A stretch of DNA of 64,000 nt from Vibrio echinoideorum (GCF_024347455.1 NZ_AP025484.1:1550001-1614000), one strand, 5' to 3'. Counted from the first letter of the stretch, positions 37,488-47,263 are shown. Notes: a model not told the origin generated them from the sequence alone. Numbers and translations are program-made.

Positions 37488-38381
37488 TTACTGACCGTTG
37501 TCAGTGGCTCTGATTCTCTCAATCGCTTCTACCCTTCTAAGTTGCTGGGGCTGAAAATGAGCTTCTCGAAGCTGGGCAATCGTCTCTTTTTGTTCAATTT
37601 CAGAGAGTGCTGAGTCATTCAAAATGTCATTTCGTTCGACAAAGTAGACCTCTAAAGCTCCATCAAAGTCCGCCCTTTGCTGATCAAGCGCTTCGAGCCT
37701 CTGTGTCGCTTCTTCGCCAACCAGTTCGCTTCTCTTCAAGTATTTCCCTTGTTCATCGAAGCCTTGTGAGCTAGATAGCTGCGGGAGTAATACTTGATTT
37801 TGATGACTGACTTGAACGTAATCCGGCTGCTCAGATAGATAAGACTCAAGCCTTTGTTGATATTCCGACTCGTCTAACCCTTCTTGTTTCAGAAGTAACT
37901 TTTCTAAAGCGACTTCCCTCATTCTGTTGTCATGGGTAAATAGAATACTTATCTCGCTCTCACTGAAAAATTGAGATTGGAGGTCGAGCAACGCTTGATT
38001 GAGTGCGCGTAAGTCCTCAGCGGATATTGATGTGGTGTCAAATTGGACATCTAATGATGTCAGTGCCGACTTGTACTCAAGATACTTTGCGAACAATGCT
38101 TCATCGACAATAGCAGCTTGTGATTGTTCGTGGTGATTCGCCACATTGTCACGAATCTCTTCAAGGGTTAACTCGGTGTTGCCTGACACGAAATATTCCA
38201 TCATGTCTTTGGCTGATGCATTATCGATTTCGGTATCTTGTTGAGAAGCAACTTTCAAGGAAGAAACCTTTGGTTCTCTATTACCGTTTGGATCTAGGTC
38301 CTCTTTTACGACAATGAAAAAGACCGCCGCTGCACTCATCAGGGCTATTGTGGTTATCGACAAAATGGCGGTCTTTTTCAT
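37488..38381 (-). CDS. lipB: Lipase-specific foldase (Lif/LipB)
   Basis: The 297-residue protein has one N-terminal membrane helix (about 5-25) that anchors it in the inner membrane, a linker, and a helical periplasmic domain typical of lipase chaperones. The Lif motif is recognisable in the form DMMEYFVSGNTELTLEEI (about residues 58-75), in place of the common RxxFDY(F/C)LSA. It folds the cognate lipase in the periplasm before type II secretion. It lies 39 bp after lipA on the same strand. AAGGAA precedes the ATG. No clear terminator follows. Confidence 0.88.
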   Translation of the reverse strand: MKKTAILSITTIALMSAAAVFFIVVKEDLDPNGNREPKVSSLKVASQQDTEIDNASAKDMMEYFVSGNTELTLEEIRDNVANHHEQSQAAIVDEALFAKYLEYKSALTSLDVQFDTTSISAEDLRALNQALLDLQSQFFSESEISILFTHDNRMREVALEKLLLKQEGLDESEYQQRLESYLSEQPDYVQVSHQNQVLLPQLSSSQGFDEQGKYLKRSELVGEEATQRLEALDQQRADFDGALEVYFVERNDILNDSALSEIEQKETIAQLREAHFQPQQLRRVEAIERIRATDNGQ

Positions 38382-38420
38382 TGTATTTTCCTTGTTCTCT
38401 TATTAAATGGGCAGAGCCAC

Positions 38421-39362
38421 CTACAGGCCTGCCAGCTTCAATCGATTGGCATGTTGACGATATAGCGTCACAGGATCGGTCTCAAAAAGATGGTGGATAC
38501 CCAACAAGCCATTGATCTCGTCTAGGTGATTCATTTTATAATCGTCACCAATCACTTTGCCCAAATGCGCGCTGCATGCTCCCACTAAACCATCATTAGG
38601 TTCATTGAATGCTAAGCCAAGGATTGTCATCGCCCCATCAGTAGGATCAAGAAGATTGGTAAAATTGGAAGACCCTGTCCACGAGTAGTAATAAACGCCA
38701 TTACTCGCTTGCCATTCGCCATCACCACACTCAGACGTAGGAACGCCTTCAGGGTAAAACTGATTGAATGCTAGCGAACCTTCGGTGGTCAAAGCTTCAA
38801 GAGAGGCAAGCCCGTCTTGATCCAAATCTGAGCCACCAGACAGCAAGTTAATAAGCGTGGTCAATCCACCAGCCAACTTAACCGCAATACCTTCTGTCGC
38901 AGAGCCTTCATCTACGGTTCCACGCACTAAGTCAGCCACCTTTGAGCCTTTATGAACCCCGCCAATACTCGTCACGGACGCAACAAGATCAGGTCGAACC
39001 GACGCCACATAACGTGCAGTCGGCCCTCCGTGGCTATGACCAACCAAATTCACTTTGCTTGCCCCAGTCGCAGCTAACAGAGTCTCAACTTGAGCCAGTA
39101 ACTGCTCTCCACGTATTTCAGAGCTGTTGGTCGCTGATACTTGCGCTACATACACACTCGCGCCATCTTTGGTTAGGGACTCAGGTACGCCATAGAAATA
39201 ATCCACACCCGCTAATGTATCGAAACCAAACAGACCATGTACCAACATAATGGGGTATTTAGTTTCTGTGTACCCGCTGACTTCTAATGCCGATGCGCTT
39301 GTTCCAGCATAGACACCAAAGCTCGATAGACAGGCTATTGTCCAAATTAATATTTTTTTCAA
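38421..39362 (-). CDS. lipA: Secreted triacylglycerol lipase
   Basis: The 313-residue precursor has a signal peptide (cleavage near VYA, residue 19) and an alpha/beta-hydrolase fold. Visible features are the oxyanion-hole motif MLVHGLFGFD (39-48), the nucleophile Ser110 in GHSHGG, a likely acid in PNDGLVGACSAH, and His in KMNHLDEI. It belongs to the foldase-dependent bacterial lipase family I. The start is a TTG seven bases after AAGGA; ATG is absent at this position. The foldase gene follows directly, giving a lipA-lipB operon. Confidence 0.92.
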   Translation of the reverse strand: MKKILIWTIACLSSFGVYAGTSASALEVSGYTETKYPIMLVHGLFGFDTLAGVDYFYGVPESLTKDGASVYVAQVSATNSSEIRGEQLLAQVETLLAATGASKVNLVGHSHGGPTARYVASVRPDLVASVTSIGGVHKGSKVADLVRGTVDEGSATEGIAVKLAGGLTTLINLLSGGSDLDQDGLASLEALTTEGSLAFNQFYPEGVPTSECGDGEWQASNGVYYYSWTGSSNFTNLLDPTDGAMTILGLAFNEPNDGLVGACSAHLGKVIGDDYKMNHLDEINGLLGIHHLFETDPVTLYRQHANRLKLAGL

Positions 39363-39891
39363 TGCTCTTTCCTTAAACAGATTAGACCTCTGATGAGTAA
39401 AGGAACCGTAGGTTATAATTTTATAAAATAAAAAATTCGAGATTGATATTTGTGATGATGGGCTTAAATTAAACAGGGGTGATTAACATTGAAATATGCA
39501 TCCCAATAAACAGCTTGTTTTTAACTCTTTGATTAAAAATACATTACCTTAGTTTTTGGCACATTTTATAAAGGTCACGTTAGATCTAACAACTTACGAA
39601 AACCGCACACACTGCTAATTTACCCTCACTGCATACCTCTAAAACGGATACCAAAACCCTCAAAAAAAGTGACGAATTTCATCCTGTACTTGAGTGTTCT
39701 AACAACAGAAAACACGTTGAAAATTTGATGTTTATGCCAGTTATAACCGACGGACAGTTGAATGTATTGACGTGAATTATTGATGTTAGATATAGGTCTT
39801 ACCAGTTATTCGCTATTCAGTTATTAAAAGTAACAGGCAACAAGAAACAACGTTTTTTTGGCTTACCTAAATACAATAAGAGAATGCAGTG
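39363..39891. promoter_or_regulatory. Divergent control region lipA / tlh
   Basis: About 530 bases of AT-rich DNA separate the two secreted lipid-hydrolase units and must hold both promoters. No reading frame or known operator was recognised. Confidence 0.35.
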
Positions 39892-41139
39892 ATGAAAAAT
39901 ACGGCTTTAATACTCGCGTTATCCATCCCTTTTGGTGCTCATGCAGCTGAAGATTCTATACCCACTCCAGAATCCATAACGTCTGCACAGGTTCTAAAAA
40001 CGCAAGGGGAACAAACTTATTCGTATGTTCGATGTTGGTATCGAACCGACGCATCACACGACTCCTCAGCCACTGATTGGCAATGGGCAAGAAAAGAGAA
40101 CGGGAACTATTACACCATCAACGGATATTGGTGGTCTTCAGTCTCGTTCAAGAACATGTTTTATAGTGACGCGCCTCAATCCGAAATAAAGCAGCGTTGT
40201 GAAAAGACGCTCGACATCCAACATGACGTCGCAGATATCACCTATTTTGCAGCAGATAATCGCTTCTCTTACAATCACTCCATCTGGACCAACGATAACG
40301 CTGTGCAAGCCAATACAATTAATCGTATTGTCACTTTTGGTGATAGCCTTTCCGACACTGGCAATCTATTTAATGGCTCTCAATGGGTTTTTCCGAATGC
40401 TGATTCGTGGTTTTTGGGACACTTTTCAAATGGTTTAGTCTGGACTGAGTACTTAGCAAAAGCTAAAGATCTTCCTCTGTATAACTGGGCAGTGGGTGGA
40501 GCAGCAGGCACCAATCAATATGTCGCGCTAACTGGTGTTTATGACCAAGTCACGTCTTACTTAACCTACATGAAAGTGGCTAAAAATTATCGCCCTGAGA
40601 ACTCGTTATTCACTTTGGAGTTTGGTCTGAATGATTTCATGAACTACGACCGAGAAGTCGCTGATGTAAAAGCTGATTTCAGCAGCGCTTTGATTCGATT
40701 AACAGAGTCTGGAGCGAACAATATCTTGTTGTTCACATTGCCCGATGCGACCAAAGCGCCGCAATTTAAATACTCGACCGAGCAAGAGATCATTAAAGTT
40801 CGTGGCAAGATATTGGAATTCAACCAATTCATCAAAGCCCAAGCTAAATATTATCAAGGCATGGGGAAAAACGTGGTGTTATTCGATGCAAGCGCACTCT
40901 TCGCGAGTATTACCGATAACCCTGAACAGCATGGTTTTAGAAATGCGAGTGACGCTTGCCTAAATATCAACAGAAGTTCATCAACCGACTATTTACGCAG
41001 TCATAGTTTAACCAATGACTGTGCCACATACGGCTCTGATAGTTATGTGTTCTGGGGCGTGACACACCCAACGACGGCTACTCATAAATACATCGCAGAC
41101 CATATCTTGGCGTACTCATTCTCGACGTTCAATTTCTAA
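39892..41139 (+). CDS. tlh: Lecithinase / thermolabile haemolysin (SGNH phospholipase)
   Basis: The 415-residue precursor has a signal peptide (cleavage after AHA, residue 18), an N-terminal Tlh-specific domain and a GDSL/SGNH hydrolase domain. The catalytic blocks are Ser152 in FGDSLSDTGN, Gly203 in NWAVGGA, Asn247 in FGLND and His392 in WGVTHPT. Position 389, normally the triad Asp, is Gly, as in the V. vulnificus homologue VvPlpA, where a chloride ion takes its place. The enzyme cleaves phospholipids outside the cell. I chose the ATG; a GTG directly before it is also possible. Confidence 0.92.
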   Translation: MKNTALILALSIPFGAHAAEDSIPTPESITSAQVLKTQGEQTYSYVRCWYRTDASHDSSATDWQWARKENGNYYTINGYWWSSVSFKNMFYSDAPQSEIKQRCEKTLDIQHDVADITYFAADNRFSYNHSIWTNDNAVQANTINRIVTFGDSLSDTGNLFNGSQWVFPNADSWFLGHFSNGLVWTEYLAKAKDLPLYNWAVGGAAGTNQYVALTGVYDQVTSYLTYMKVAKNYRPENSLFTLEFGLNDFMNYDREVADVKADFSSALIRLTESGANNILLFTLPDATKAPQFKYSTEQEIIKVRGKILEFNQFIKAQAKYYQGMGKNVVLFDASALFASITDNPEQHGFRNASDACLNINRSSSTDYLRSHSLTNDCATYGSDSYVFWGVTHPTTATHKYIADHILAYSFSTFNF

Positions 41140-41217
41140 CTAGGAAGAGCCCAGCGAGTATCATGAGTTACCTCCTGTAGGTACCGGAAGTTATGGGCTT
41201 ACACAAAGTACAGACAC

Positions 41218-41248
41218 AAAAAAACCGCCATCATTGGCGGTTTTTTTT
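41218..41248. terminator. Terminator between tlh and DEAD-box gene
   Basis: AAAACCGCCA pairs with TTGGCGGTTTT, with T tracts after it on the plus strand and A tracts before it. It serves the convergent tlh and helicase genes. Confidence 0.85.
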
Positions 41249-41307
41249 ACGTTAACTTTTATAAAGATCAGTTTTTATAAACATCAGCTTTAGTTCACGC
41301 GAGTTGC

Positions 41308-42639
41308 TTACTCGTCGTCCACTTTTGGTGCGACTTTCTTCTTAGGGATAAACACGCTATCACCCACTGCCACATTTTGGTGGAAGCTCTTATCGCGCTT
41401 AACAGGTTTCTTAGGCGTTTTCTTAGCTTGAGTCTTCGCTTTATTCTTCGCAGGACCGCCTTTAGTAACAACAGGTTTACGCGGCTTAATGCCCTTAAAC
41501 TTGCCTTTCAAACCTTCAAGAACAGAGAAAGTAAGATCTTGCTGAAGGTAAAGCTCAACACGTTTGAAGCTATCCCAGTCTTTTGGACCTACCAAAGAGA
41601 TCGCGTCACCTTTGTTACCAGCGCGGCCAGTACGACCAACACGGTGAACATACTCTTCCGTATGTTTAGGCATATCAAAGTTGATAACGTGGCTTACGTT
41701 TGGAATATCAATACCACGTGAAGCAACGTCTGTTGTTACCAAAATTTTGTAAACCGCACGCTCAAATTGGCTCATGATCGCGTTACGTTGTGTTTGGTTT
41801 AGATTACCACTCAATGCAACCGCTTTAAGCTTCTTCTCATTCAGCTTTTCCGTCAAACGGTCAGTATCGGCACGAGTTGCAGTGAAGATCATCACCTGAC
41901 GATATTCAGCTTCCTCAATGACACGGTCTAAAATCGCTTCTTTGTGATCAAGGTGATCACACAGGTAGAATTTCTGAGTGATATCAAGGTGCTGCTCGTT
42001 AGAAACGCCTACAGAAATACGTTTAGGTGCGTCTAACATCTCACTTGCAATGCCGTTAACTTCCGCGTGATCTAGCGTTGCAGAGAACATTAGAGTTTGA
42101 CGACGACGGTGTTTAGCTGCATTCGCAATACGACGTAGCTCAGGAGCAAAACCAAGATCAAGCATACGGTCAGCTTCATCAAGGATTAGCGTTTCAACAC
42201 CATCTAAAAACAGTGAGCGGTGCTCAAGGTGATCCGCAAGACGTCCTGGAGTCGCAACAATAAAACGAGGGTATTTACGCAGAGCTTTAACTTGGTCGTT
42301 AAAGTTTTCACCACCTAAGATAAGTGTGGCTTCGTAAGACAGACCACCAAGCATGCTTCGCAGTTCGCCGTAAACTTGCTTTGCTAGCTCACGAGTAGGA
42401 GCCAAAATTACACCACGAGGATCTTTAGCAGAAAACGCTTTGGTTTTTAATGCTTTGTGTATCATTGGCAACACAAACGCCAACGTTTTTCCTGATCCCG
42501 TTTTTGATGAAGCCAATAGATCCTTACCGGCAATAGCAACAGGGATCGCTTTTGATTGGATCTCTGTCGCTTTCTTGAAGTCGTAATGTTTTAAGTTCTT
42601 CAGTAAGCGGTTGTCTAAGCCTAAATCTTTAAAGTGCAA
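41308..42639 (-). CDS. DEAD-box RNA helicase, RhlE-like
   Basis: The 443-residue helicase has the full motif set: Q motif (KATEIQSKAIP), ASSKTGSGKT, APTRELAKQ, TPGRL, DEAD, SAT and HRVGRTGRAG. A basic C-terminal tail of about 65 residues (rich in Lys and Pro) follows. It unwinds short RNA duplexes, and relatives work in ribosome assembly or cold adaptation. The start is a TTG after GGAG. The exact subfamily is uncertain; RhlE-like is the best fit. A 360-bp gap to lpp lies upstream. Confidence 0.92.
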   Translation of the reverse strand: MHFKDLGLDNRLLKNLKHYDFKKATEIQSKAIPVAIAGKDLLASSKTGSGKTLAFVLPMIHKALKTKAFSAKDPRGVILAPTRELAKQVYGELRSMLGGLSYEATLILGGENFNDQVKALRKYPRFIVATPGRLADHLEHRSLFLDGVETLILDEADRMLDLGFAPELRRIANAAKHRRRQTLMFSATLDHAEVNGIASEMLDAPKRISVGVSNEQHLDITQKFYLCDHLDHKEAILDRVIEEAEYRQVMIFTATRADTDRLTEKLNEKKLKAVALSGNLNQTQRNAIMSQFERAVYKILVTTDVASRGIDIPNVSHVINFDMPKHTEEYVHRVGRTGRAGNKGDAISLVGPKDWDSFKRVELYLQQDLTFSVLEGLKGKFKGIKPRKPVVTKGGPAKNKAKTQAKKTPKKPVKRDKSFHQNVAVGDSVFIPKKKVAPKVDDE

Positions 42640-43000
42640 AGGACTCTCCAGTCTTGATGGTATTGAATAAAATTAATTTAACGTGACATGATACCGCGAA
42701 AGTACTTTATAAGGATAGAGATCACAGTAAATTTATCCTCATATCTCAAGTTGCCTAGGATATTGTATGCATTGGCACCAAAGGGATAGGCCTTCCAAAT
42801 AATGTAAAAATCGATTCCAACCCCACCGTCTCAAAAATGAGACAGACTGTGATGCTTAGCTAATTACCTCAAAAATTTAGCAATTTCTTTAGTTATTGTT
42901 TTTGCAGTTAAAAAATTAGTCGCTACAATCATTAATGAAGCGACTATATGATAAAGAATGTATAGCGCATCTTTTGATGATAAATAAGCAAGGAGTTCTT
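42640..43000. promoter_or_regulatory. Divergent control region, DEAD-box gene / lpp
   Basis: This gap holds the promoters of both genes. A perfect GTCTCA/TGAGAC inverted repeat (42828-42843) is the only structure I noted. No gene is visible. Confidence 0.35.
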
Positions 43001-43267
43001 ATGAATAAGACGTTAATCGCAGCTGCAGCCTCAGTTTTCATTTTAGCCGGTTGTTCTTCAGAGCCTGAAGAAGCTGCAGTGTCAGAAATGGATCAATTGA
43101 CTAACCAAGTTGCTGAACTAAGCAGCGAAGTTGAAGCGCTTAAGAGTGATAAAGCAGCCGCAGAAATGAAAGCTCAAGAAGCATCTGCAGCCGCTATGGC
43201 AGCAAAAGAAGAAGCGGATCGTGCTAACGACCGTATCGACAACATTGCAGAGTCTTACACTAAGTAA
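43001..43267 (+). CDS. lpp: Braun-type murein lipoprotein Lpp
   Basis: The 88-residue precursor has a lipoprotein signal with lipobox LAGC (Cys20), an Ala/Glu-rich coiled-coil with leucine heptads, and a C-terminal lysine (SYTK). That lysine is the residue that L,D-transpeptidases link to peptidoglycan. It tethers the outer membrane to the wall. AAGGAG precedes the ATG at 43001; an earlier start would add 22 residues and break the lipoprotein signal. It is monocistronic with a strong terminator and faces the L,D-transpeptidase gene. Confidence 0.93.
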   Translation: MNKTLIAAAASVFILAGCSSEPEEAAVSEMDQLTNQVAELSSEVEALKSDKAAAEMKAQEASAAAMAAKEEADRANDRIDNIAESYTK

Positions 43268-43328
43268 TTGAAAGATAACGCAGTTAATCGATAGATTATA
43301 TAAGTCGCAAAATGCAGTAAATTGATAG

Positions 43329-43359
43329 CACCACCTCCGAATAGAGGTGGTGTTTTTTA
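43329..43359 (+). terminator. Terminator of lpp
   Basis: CACCACCTC pairs with GAGGTGGTG across CGAATA and is followed by six T. Confidence 0.88.
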
Positions 43360-43367
43360 TTTGGGGT

Positions 43368-43418
43368 AAAGAAAAAGAAAAGAAAAAGAAAAGAAAGAGA
43401 AAAAAGAAAGAAGAAAAG
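43368..43418. repeat. 51-nt pure purine tract
   Basis: Every base here is A or G, arranged as short GAAAA/AGAAA units. It lies between the lpp terminator and the convergent ldt gene. On the minus strand it is a pyrimidine tract just after the ldt stop codon. Length may vary between strains by slippage. Confidence 0.8.
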
Positions 43419-43447
43419 CAATGACGCTTTCCAAAGAACCTATTGAA

Positions 43448-44434
43448 TTAAAACTCAATCACAGGCGGTACGATCTCAACAGGCACACCATTTTGCGCAA
43501 AAATAACCGCTTTCGCCTTTGAATTCGGTAAATCAGCATCTTCAAGCCACCATTTTAACTCAACCGGAATTTGTAACGATTTTTTAGAACCGTCACTTCG
43601 TGTCAATGGTTCATGAGCTTCAACAAACACACTTCTATCTGGCTCTAAAGACACTTTAATCGGTTCATCAATGATCGTGACCTGCTCGCCACGGTTAACC
43701 TGTTCAAAAAGCCACTCAATATCTTTAGGTTCCATACGAATACAACCAGAACTGACTCGTAAACCAATCCCGAAATCTTTATTAGTTCCATGAATAAGGT
43801 AGTCACCTGCCCCATACGCAAGGCGCATAGCGTATTCGCCAAGCGGGTTTTCTGGGCCTGCAGGGACAACTCGAGGTAACTCGATGCCTTTCTCTAAATA
43901 TTCTTTACGTATTGAGTTAGGAGGTGTCCAAGTCGGGTTTGGTCTTTTTTGGCTTATCTTAGTGATCATCTCTGGGGTATCGCGCCCCACTCGGCCAATA
44001 CCTACTGGAAAAACATGAACTTGATTTTTATCCGGTTCAAAGTAATACAACCTTAACTCGGCAAGGTTGATAACAATTCCTTTTCTTGGGGTATCAGGCA
44101 AAATCAACCGACTAGGAATACTCAATACATAGCCTTCCGCAGGAAGGAAAGGGTCTACACCTTTATTTGCCGCCATTAAAGAAAGAAAGCCAATATCGTA
44201 TTGCTTTGCAATGATGGCTAATGTTTCTCCAGCCGTCACCTCATGTTGTTGTATTCTGCCTACGATGCGGCTTTCCGCTGGGGGCAGTTCAAAGGTCGCA
44301 GCAGACACCCATGACGAAGCCATCGCCGCGATCATAGCCGCAACTAATGACGTTACCCTCACGACAGGCAAAGCTACCTTGCGTATTTGTGTTTTCATAG
44401 AATACAAAAGCGTCGAGTTAGCGCAATACGACAT
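43448..44434 (-). CDS. ldtA: L,D-transpeptidase (YkuD) with LysM domain
   Basis: The 328-residue protein has an N-terminal signal anchor with a long polar leader (hydrophobic part about 20-46), a LysM peptidoglycan-binding domain (about 64-107) and a YkuD domain with His215 in HGTNKD and catalytic Cys231 in VSSGCIRM. It forms 3-3 cross-links or attaches lipoprotein to peptidoglycan in the periplasm. AAGGA lies before the ATG at 44434, so I kept this start over an internal ATG 12 codons later. The adjacent lpp gene makes lipoprotein tethering a natural role. LdtA is the V. cholerae name for the gene in this position. Confidence 0.88.
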   Translation of the reverse strand: MSYCANSTLLYSMKTQIRKVALPVVRVTSLVAAMIAAMASSWVSAATFELPPAESRIVGRIQQHEVTAGETLAIIAKQYDIGFLSLMAANKGVDPFLPAEGYVLSIPSRLILPDTPRKGIVINLAELRLYYFEPDKNQVHVFPVGIGRVGRDTPEMITKISQKRPNPTWTPPNSIRKEYLEKGIELPRVVPAGPENPLGEYAMRLAYGAGDYLIHGTNKDFGIGLRVSSGCIRMEPKDIEWLFEQVNRGEQVTIIDEPIKVSLEPDRSVFVEAHEPLTRSDGSKKSLQIPVELKWWLEDADLPNSKAKAVIFAQNGVPVEIVPPVIEF

Positions 44435-44780
44435 ACAATTCCTTGGTTTGTCTTTTATTAAAGTTTAGATTATCGCTGATCAAACGTCTCTACAACGAAT
44501 TGTTGTCTCGAAAATAATATGCAACAAACTATTATCTTGAGTTTTTCCTTTAAATTTCATGCAATTTATCTATACAAAATCGATTGCCTTTAAGCTTTCA
44601 ACACATTTGGTTATCAATATTAATAAAACTATAATGACAGACCTATTTTGTGACTAAAGTCTCACGAAGCCTCGTTCTAACTCGCTAATATTGCCTCAAC
44701 AAAACGAATTCAATTCAACAGAATCGGTAATTGATTAAATCCTGTTCCTATCATTACCGTTTAAACTTTGGAGAACGACC
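44435..44780. promoter_or_regulatory. Divergent control region, ldtA / deoD
   Basis: About 345 bases without a gene. ACTATAAT near 44630 is a possible -10 for deoD. No terminator or recognised operator. Confidence 0.35.
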
Positions 44781-45491
44781 ATGGCTACACCTCATATTAA
44801 TGCTCAAGCTGGTGATTTTGCAGAAACAGTACTTATGCCAGGCGACCCGCTTCGCGCAAAATACATTGCAGAAACATTCCTTGATGACGTGAAGCAAGTT
44901 TGTGACGTTCGCAACATGTTTGGCTACACAGGCACTTACAAAGGTAAGAAAGTTTCTGTAATGGGCCACGGTATGGGTATCCCATCATGCTGCATCTACG
45001 TACATGAGCTTATCGCTGAGTACGGCGTGAAAAATGTTATTCGTGTAGGTAGCTGTGGTGCAGTACGTGACGACGTGAAACTAATGGACGTTGTTATCGG
45101 TATGGGCGCTTCTACTGACTCAAAAGTAAACCGTATTCGTTTCAACAACCACGACTTTGCTGCTATCGCTGATTTCGGTCTTCTAGAAGAAGCAGTAAGC
45201 CAAGCACGTGCACAAGAAGTTCCAGTTAAAGTTGGTAACGTATTCTCTGCTGACCTTTTCTACACTCCAGAAGCTGACCTTTTCGAAAAGATGGAAAAAC
45301 TAGGCATCCTTGGTGTTGATATGGAAGCGGCTGGTATCTACGGTGTTGCTGCGGATCTGGGTGCTAAAGCACTGACAATTCTTACAGTATCTGACCACAT
45401 CATCCGTGGTGAGAAACTAAGTTCAGAAGATCGTCAAAAGTCATTCAACGACATGATGAAAGTTGCTCTAGAGACTGCAATCAACATCTAA
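44781..45491 (+). CDS. deoD: Purine nucleoside phosphorylase DeoD
   Basis: The 236-residue enzyme matches the hexameric DeoD family. Features are [13 protein letters not shown] (phosphate loop), [16 protein letters not shown], and [13 protein letters not shown] with the ribose-contacting Met-Glu, plus [11 protein letters not shown] with the catalytic Asp. It cleaves purine (deoxy)nucleosides with phosphate to base and (deoxy)ribose-1-phosphate in the cytoplasm. GGAG lies before the ATG. It stands alone, away from a deoCAB operon, as the second Vibrio deoD copy on chromosome II does. Confidence 0.96.
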   Translation: MATPHINAQAGDFAETVLMPGDPLRAKYIAETFLDDVKQVCDVRNMFGYTGTYKGKKVSVMGHGMGIPSCCIYVHELIAEYGVKNVIRVGSCGAVRDDVKLMDVVIGMGASTDSKVNRIRFNNHDFAAIADFGLLEEAVSQARAQEVPVKVGNVFSADLFYTPEADLFEKMEKLGILGVDMEAAGIYGVAADLGAKALTILTVSDHIIRGEKLSSEDRQKSFNDMMKVALETAINI

Positions 45492-45607
45492 TCGTTAAAC
45501 ACTAGCTATATTTTTCATCCTAGTTAGCTTCAACGATAAATAGTTTGAAACGTAATACCTCGCAGTCAAGCTCGCTTGGCTGCCTAAATAACCCCGAGGG
45601 GGTGATC

Positions 45608-47077
45608 GTGTCCAACGACAAGCTGCCAAAAGATGCAGATGGGTTACAACTCAACTTTTGTAAAACATTGGCGTGTGACAACTTTGGCTTGAGCGATGCA
45701 AAACGGTATGTTTTGCAACATGCGAATCCTAAGCGTCCAGCGATGGTTTGTCGTGAGTGTGGAGCTTTCCCCCCCTTACTTAACAATCGTGAAGTGTTAA
45801 GCGAACTTCATCGCCTAAGACAACTTCACAGCGATGGCCTTCCTGCTTGTCGTAATGATGATTGCGATAACTTTGGCCTATCGGTTCATACCCATAAACA
45901 TCTTTATCATGCCTTCGGCTACAGTGGCGACAGGCAACGCTATCGATGCAAAGACTGCCAATCAACTTTCGTTGATAAATGGTCTGGATCCAATAAAAAA
46001 CTTCAGTTTCAAGAAAACCTAATGGGCTTATTGTTCATGGGTTATTCTGTACGAGAAATCTGTAGAAAATTGGAGATCAACCCAAAAACTTTCTATGATC
46101 ATGTTGACCATATCGCGAGCCGTTGTCGTCGTAAATTAGCGATGATAGATGCACGATGGGTTAATCATGCCAAAGACTATCAATTTGCTTCCCATTACCA
46201 GCGTTTACAGCCACAAAGTAATAACGGCGTGCTCTGGATAGCAACGGGCGAGGCTCATTCTGGTTATATCCTTTGCCAACACGTCAATTACTCTCAGAAT
46301 GAAGAGCCATCAGGGAATGTTGACCACAACCCTTATGATGACGTGGCACGTTTTGTCTCAAAGGAGCACTCTTCAGAGGCTAACCTCGAACTCCCTCAGC
46401 CGTCCGATAAGCTGAAAGAACGTATTGAGCAGCAATACCAAGTGATACTGGCAAGAGGTAATGTGGAAGACCCAATGGGTAACCTCACTGCATTTAGCTA
46501 CCCTTCGAAGGGTGCGCTAATTCGACCACCTTATACCTCTTATGCTCACTTCTTACATGTACTTGATATGTGTGACGAAAACAAACACGTCGCTATTTAT
46601 ATGCCACAAGATCCATTACTAAGATCTGCCGCCCTAAGCGTTTGTTTGCCGCGCATTCAGAGTCAAAATATTGACCTTATGTATGTCGAGGAAGATTCTG
46701 GTTGGCAAGATGATCAAAGTTTTGAAAAGATCGACATTGTTCATATGAGTTGGTGGCGCGATCGTTGGGCTATCGCAAATCAAGGCGATAATCAGAAAGG
46801 CATTTGCTACTTAACGGGTAACAATCCAGAACCAAAACAGTGGTTTAACACCGCTTCAATTCAGCAAACTAAGTTCTATCAACAGCGCTTTCAACTGTTA
46901 TTTGATAGCTTTATCAATGAGCCTAGACGTAAACTTCGTCCTGGGGGCATCCTTCCATTGCTTGATATATTCAGAGCTTGGCACAATCTGTGCTACCAAG
47001 ATAAGCAAGGGCTTACAGCAGCGCAACGCTTAGGTGTTGCAGAGCAGCCATTAACCCTAAAGCAACTGCTTTCATAG
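45608..47077 (+). CDS. Tandem zinc-ribbon, helix-turn-helix protein of unknown function
   Basis: The 489-residue protein starts with two similar zinc-ribbon units: Cys18/23 with DNFGL and Cys48/51, then Cys81/86 with DNFGL and Cys114/117. A helix-turn-helix (GYSVREICRKLEINPKTFYDH, near 147-167, split here as one motif) follows. This half resembles the InsA end of IS1-type transposases, but the C-terminal 300 residues show no DDE catalytic motif that I can identify. I recall enterobacterial relatives annotated as cytoplasmic protein USSDB7A. No terminal repeats flank it. GTG at 45608 follows GAGGGGG; a TTG at 45545 is the other option. Confidence 0.7.
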   Translation: MSNDKLPKDADGLQLNFCKTLACDNFGLSDAKRYVLQHANPKRPAMVCRECGAFPPLLNNREVLSELHRLRQLHSDGLPACRNDDCDNFGLSVHTHKHLYHAFGYSGDRQRYRCKDCQSTFVDKWSGSNKKLQFQENLMGLLFMGYSVREICRKLEINPKTFYDHVDHIASRCRRKLAMIDARWVNHAKDYQFASHYQRLQPQSNNGVLWIATGEAHSGYILCQHVNYSQNEEPSGNVDHNPYDDVARFVSKEHSSEANLELPQPSDKLKERIEQQYQVILARGNVEDPMGNLTAFSYPSKGALIRPPYTSYAHFLHVLDMCDENKHVAIYMPQDPLLRSAALSVCLPRIQSQNIDLMYVEEDSGWQDDQSFEKIDIVHMSWWRDRWAIANQGDNQKGICYLTGNNPEPKQWFNTASIQQTKFYQQRFQLLFDSFINEPRRKLRPGGILPLLDIFRAWHNLCYQDKQGLTAAQRLGVAEQPLTLKQLLS

Positions 47078-47263
47078 AAACGAAACATCCAGAGATTTAT
47101 TCGGGAACTCATTGATTTTAAAGCGACAACATGAGGTAACACCCATAATTGGAAAAGATAGATGTTTCTTTGACGCTCTAAGAAAGATAATTGGTGCTTA
47201 TCCTTAACCACACTCTTATAATGATTGTGTTATCAATACGCTCGATAATTATGGATCTAAGCC

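Noticed and set aside
45545..45607. TTG start for the zinc-ribbon gene 21 codons upstream
   Set aside because: No ribosome-binding site precedes it, while GTG at 45608 follows GAGGGGG at good spacing.
45608..47077. Reading the zinc-ribbon gene as an active IS1-type transposase
   Set aside because: No identifiable DDE motif, no flanking inverted repeats and no target duplication are visible.
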